A program made the position numbers and the translations under genes. A model generated the notes under the pieces. It was not told where the DNA came from, made no database searches, and saw only the letters and a program-made list of their open reading frames with translations. This document shows, piece by piece, positions 12,608 through 14,502 of a stretch of 14,502 nt of DNA (its first letter is position 1; each line of letters opens with the position of its first letter). Origin of the DNA: Ignavibacteriota bacterium (GTDB lineage: Bacteria; Bacteroidota; Ignavibacteria; Tepidaquicellales; Tepidaquicellaceae); assembly GCA_003158365.1 (NCBI GenBank), contig PMIW01000179.1:1-14502 (forward strand), read 5' to 3'.

Positions 12608-14502
12608 ATGAATAAAAAGATTTATTTAATACCGGTGGTTATATTCTTCTCTTTATTAATAATACAGAATTCCGTATTTGCCCAATTCGGAAAAAACAAA
12701 GTGCAGTACAAGGAATTCAAATGGCAGTTTATTCAGACAAAGCATTTCGATATTTATTTTTCGCAGGACGGATATGACCTTGCTGAATTTGCCGCATCGG
12801 TTGCGGAAAGTTCCCTCGTATCGCTGTCAAGAAATATGAATTACAATATAAGCAACAGGATTCCGCTTATTGTATTTAACTCACATAATGAATTCCAGCA
12901 AAATAATGTAATAGACGAATATCTTCCCGAAGGTGTGGGCGGTGTTACGGAGCTTTTCAAAAACCGCGCACTGGTTCCGTTCGAAGGCGATTATGAGCAG
13001 TTCAGGCATGTTATACACCACGAGCTAACGCACGCATTTATGAACGATATGTTTTACGGAGGTTCGATTCAGAATATTATTTCCAGAAATATAACGCTTA
13101 ATTTTCCACTGTGGTTTAACGAGGGAATGGCTGAGGTGCAAAGCCTTGACGGGCTGGATAAAGCCACTGATATGTACATAAGAAACCTAACGATAAATGA
13201 TTATCTTCAGTCAATTGATTATGCAAACGGATATCTTGCGTACAGGGCGGGGCAAAGTTTTTTTGCATTCCTTGAAGATACATACGGGAAATATAAAATC
13301 GGAGAGCTTGTAAATAATATTAAAAGCCTGAATGATGTAGAAGCGGGATTTCACGAGACATATAAACTGAGTTTAGAAAAATTATCAGATAAATGGATTA
13401 AAGAAATTAAAAAAACTTACTGGCCTGAAATAAAAACAAGGGAAGATGTGCCTGATTTTGCAAAAGAATTAACCGACCATACGAAGGACGGCGGGTTTTA
13501 TAATGTGTCTCCGGTAATTTCTCCCGACGGAACAAAATTTGCATTCATATCAAACCGCGATGACCAGTTCGATGTATTTATTGCTGATGCCAAGACAGGC
13601 GAAATATTAGACAAGGTAGTAAAAGGAAATACATCCGCAAATTTCGAAGAACTTCAGGTCCTCACGCCCGGTTTGTGCTGGTCGCCTGACGGAAAAAACA
13701 TTGCCATCAGCGTAAAGGCGGGTGAAAATGATGCAATATTCATTATTAATGTGAAAAGCGGTGACCAGAGAAAAATCACGACTGATTTCAATTCAATCAC
13801 TTATGTAAACTGGTCTCCCGATAAAAATAAACTTGCATTTGTCGGCTCGACACCAAAAGAATCGAATATTTATATTTACAATTTAAGTACAAACGGAATT
13901 GAAACTGTGACGAATGATATATTTTCGGATTACAATCCAACATGGTCTCCCGACGGTAAGGAAATTTATTTTTCATCAGACAGGGGTAAATATACAAGTG
14001 CCGATTCCATACCCGAAAACTTTAAAATGGCAACATATAATCCTAAAAGCAGGGATTTATACAAAATTGATTTAAGCACAAAATTAATTACAAGAATCAC
14101 AAATAATCCCGATTCAAAAAACGGATATGCGCAGCTAAGCAGTGACGGGAAAAAATTACTTTACGTCTCTGATGAAAGCGGTATCACGAATATATATTTA
14201 AGGGAAGAAGATTCGACAGGCAACCCTGTAGCAAGACCTATAACAAATTCAATAAGTCCTATAGACCAGATTTCACTTTCGAAGGACGGGAAGAAACTTT
14301 TATTTAATGCACTGAACAAAGGCGGTTATGATATATATTCAATCGATAATCCATTCGAAAGAAAATTAAATATGGCGAAACTGGAACCTACGAAATTCGT
14401 GACTGAAAATATCACGCCGCATGAAATAACAAAAGATACAGTCAGCACGGTTAAAAGAGATACACTGAAAATGGATTCCGCGGTCGTCAGCAGGATAAAT
14501 GA
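12608..14502 (+). CDS. Exported HExxH metallopeptidase with TolB-like PD40 propeller (partial at right edge)
   Basis: The frame is open from ATG 12608 to the window end (631 codons, no stop seen). Residues 1-26 are a signal peptide: MNKK, a hydrophobic core LIPVVIFFSLLIIQ, then NSVFAQ. Residues about 35-280 form a gluzincin-like peptidase domain with HELTH (His138, Glu139, His142) and NEGMAEV about thirty residues on; Glu172 of NEG is the likely third zinc ligand, as in the peptidase MA clan. From about residue 295 there are six propeller blades with the PD40 pattern: SPDGTKFAFIS (about 305), SPDGKNIAIS (359), SPDKNKLAFVG (403), SPDGKEIYFSS (447), SSDGKKLLYVS (511) and SKDGKKLLFNA (558). Then a charged linker begins and the end is cut off. 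It probably acts in the periplasm or at the cell surface; its substrate is unknown. The final TGA of the window is out of frame. Confidence 0.88.
   Translation, partial: MNKKIYLIPVVIFFSLLIIQNSVFAQFGKNKVQYKEFKWQFIQTKHFDIYFSQDGYDLAEFAASVAESSLVSLSRNMNYNISNRIPLIVFNSHNEFQQNNVIDEYLPEGVGGVTELFKNRALVPFEGDYEQFRHVIHHELTHAFMNDMFYGGSIQNIISRNITLNFPLWFNEGMAEVQSLDGLDKATDMYIRNLTINDYLQSIDYANGYLAYRAGQSFFAFLEDTYGKYKIGELVNNIKSLNDVEAGFHETYKLSLEKLSDKWIKEIKKTYWPEIKTREDVPDFAKELTDHTKDGGFYNVSPVISPDGTKFAFISNRDDQFDVFIADAKTGEILDKVVKGNTSANFEELQVLTPGLCWSPDGKNIAISVKAGENDAIFIINVKSGDQRKITTDFNSITYVNWSPDKNKLAFVGSTPKESNIYIYNLSTNGIETVTNDIFSDYNPTWSPDGKEIYFSSDRGKYTSADSIPENFKMATYNPKSRDLYKIDLSTKLITRITNNPDSKNGYAQLSSDGKKLLYVSDESGITNIYLREEDSTGNPVARPITNSISPIDQISLSKDGKKLLFNALNKGGYDIYSIDNPFERKLNMAKLEPTKFVTENITPHEITKDTVSTVKRDTLKMDSAVVSRIN

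Noticed and set aside
14500..14502. TGA at the extreme right end as the stop of the propeller gene
   Set aside because: It is out of frame with the ATG at 12608; the frame is still open at the window edge.

Overview
The window (14.5 kb, AT-rich) looks like chromosome from a bacterium of the Bacteroidota/Chlorobiota/Ignavibacteriota group, most likely Ignavibacteria-like. This rests on protein character and gene style: signal peptides ending in '..FAQ', an OmpA-like barrel, an HExxH/PD40 secreted protein, and M16 peptidase tandems. Several genes have clear GGAG/AGGAG ribosome binding sites, which is less typical of Bacteroidetes proper. The assignment is an inference; no marker was searched.

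Layout. (1) Positions 1-6290, minus strand: a ribosomal protein cluster read rplB-rpsS-rplV-rpsC-rplP-rpmC-rpsQ-rplN-rplX-rplE-rpsN-rpsH-rplF-rplR, which is the canonical S10-distal plus spc order. rplR runs off the left edge. rplX carries an in-frame TGA at codon 31 with homology continuing on both sides. (2) 6291-6617: a 327-bp AT-rich divergent intergenic region with a TTGACA-type promoter candidate for rplB and a palindromic GC-richer island. rpsJ, rplC, rplD and rplW, which normally precede rplB, are absent. (3) 6618-7361, plus strand: a small outer-membrane beta-barrel protein, followed by a strong bidirectional terminator. (4) 7462-12401, minus strand: a four-gene operon of three tandem M16 zinc-peptidase-family proteins (two with an intact HxxEH site, one without) and a MoxR-type AAA+ ATPase. 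(5) 12608 to the right edge, plus strand: a divergently transcribed secreted protein with an HELTH metallopeptidase domain followed by a six-blade TolB-like PD40 propeller, cut by the window end.

The left half is housekeeping translation machinery. The right half is a proteolysis-flavoured locus: a putative cytoplasmic M16 heteromer operon with a MoxR chaperone, back-to-back with an exported metallopeptidase/propeller protein. The most notable points are the interrupted rplX, the ribosomal cluster starting at rplB, and the complementary active-site motifs of the three M16 paralogues. I saw no tRNA, rRNA, CRISPR array, insertion sequence or phage gene. I did not find a clearly new biological system.
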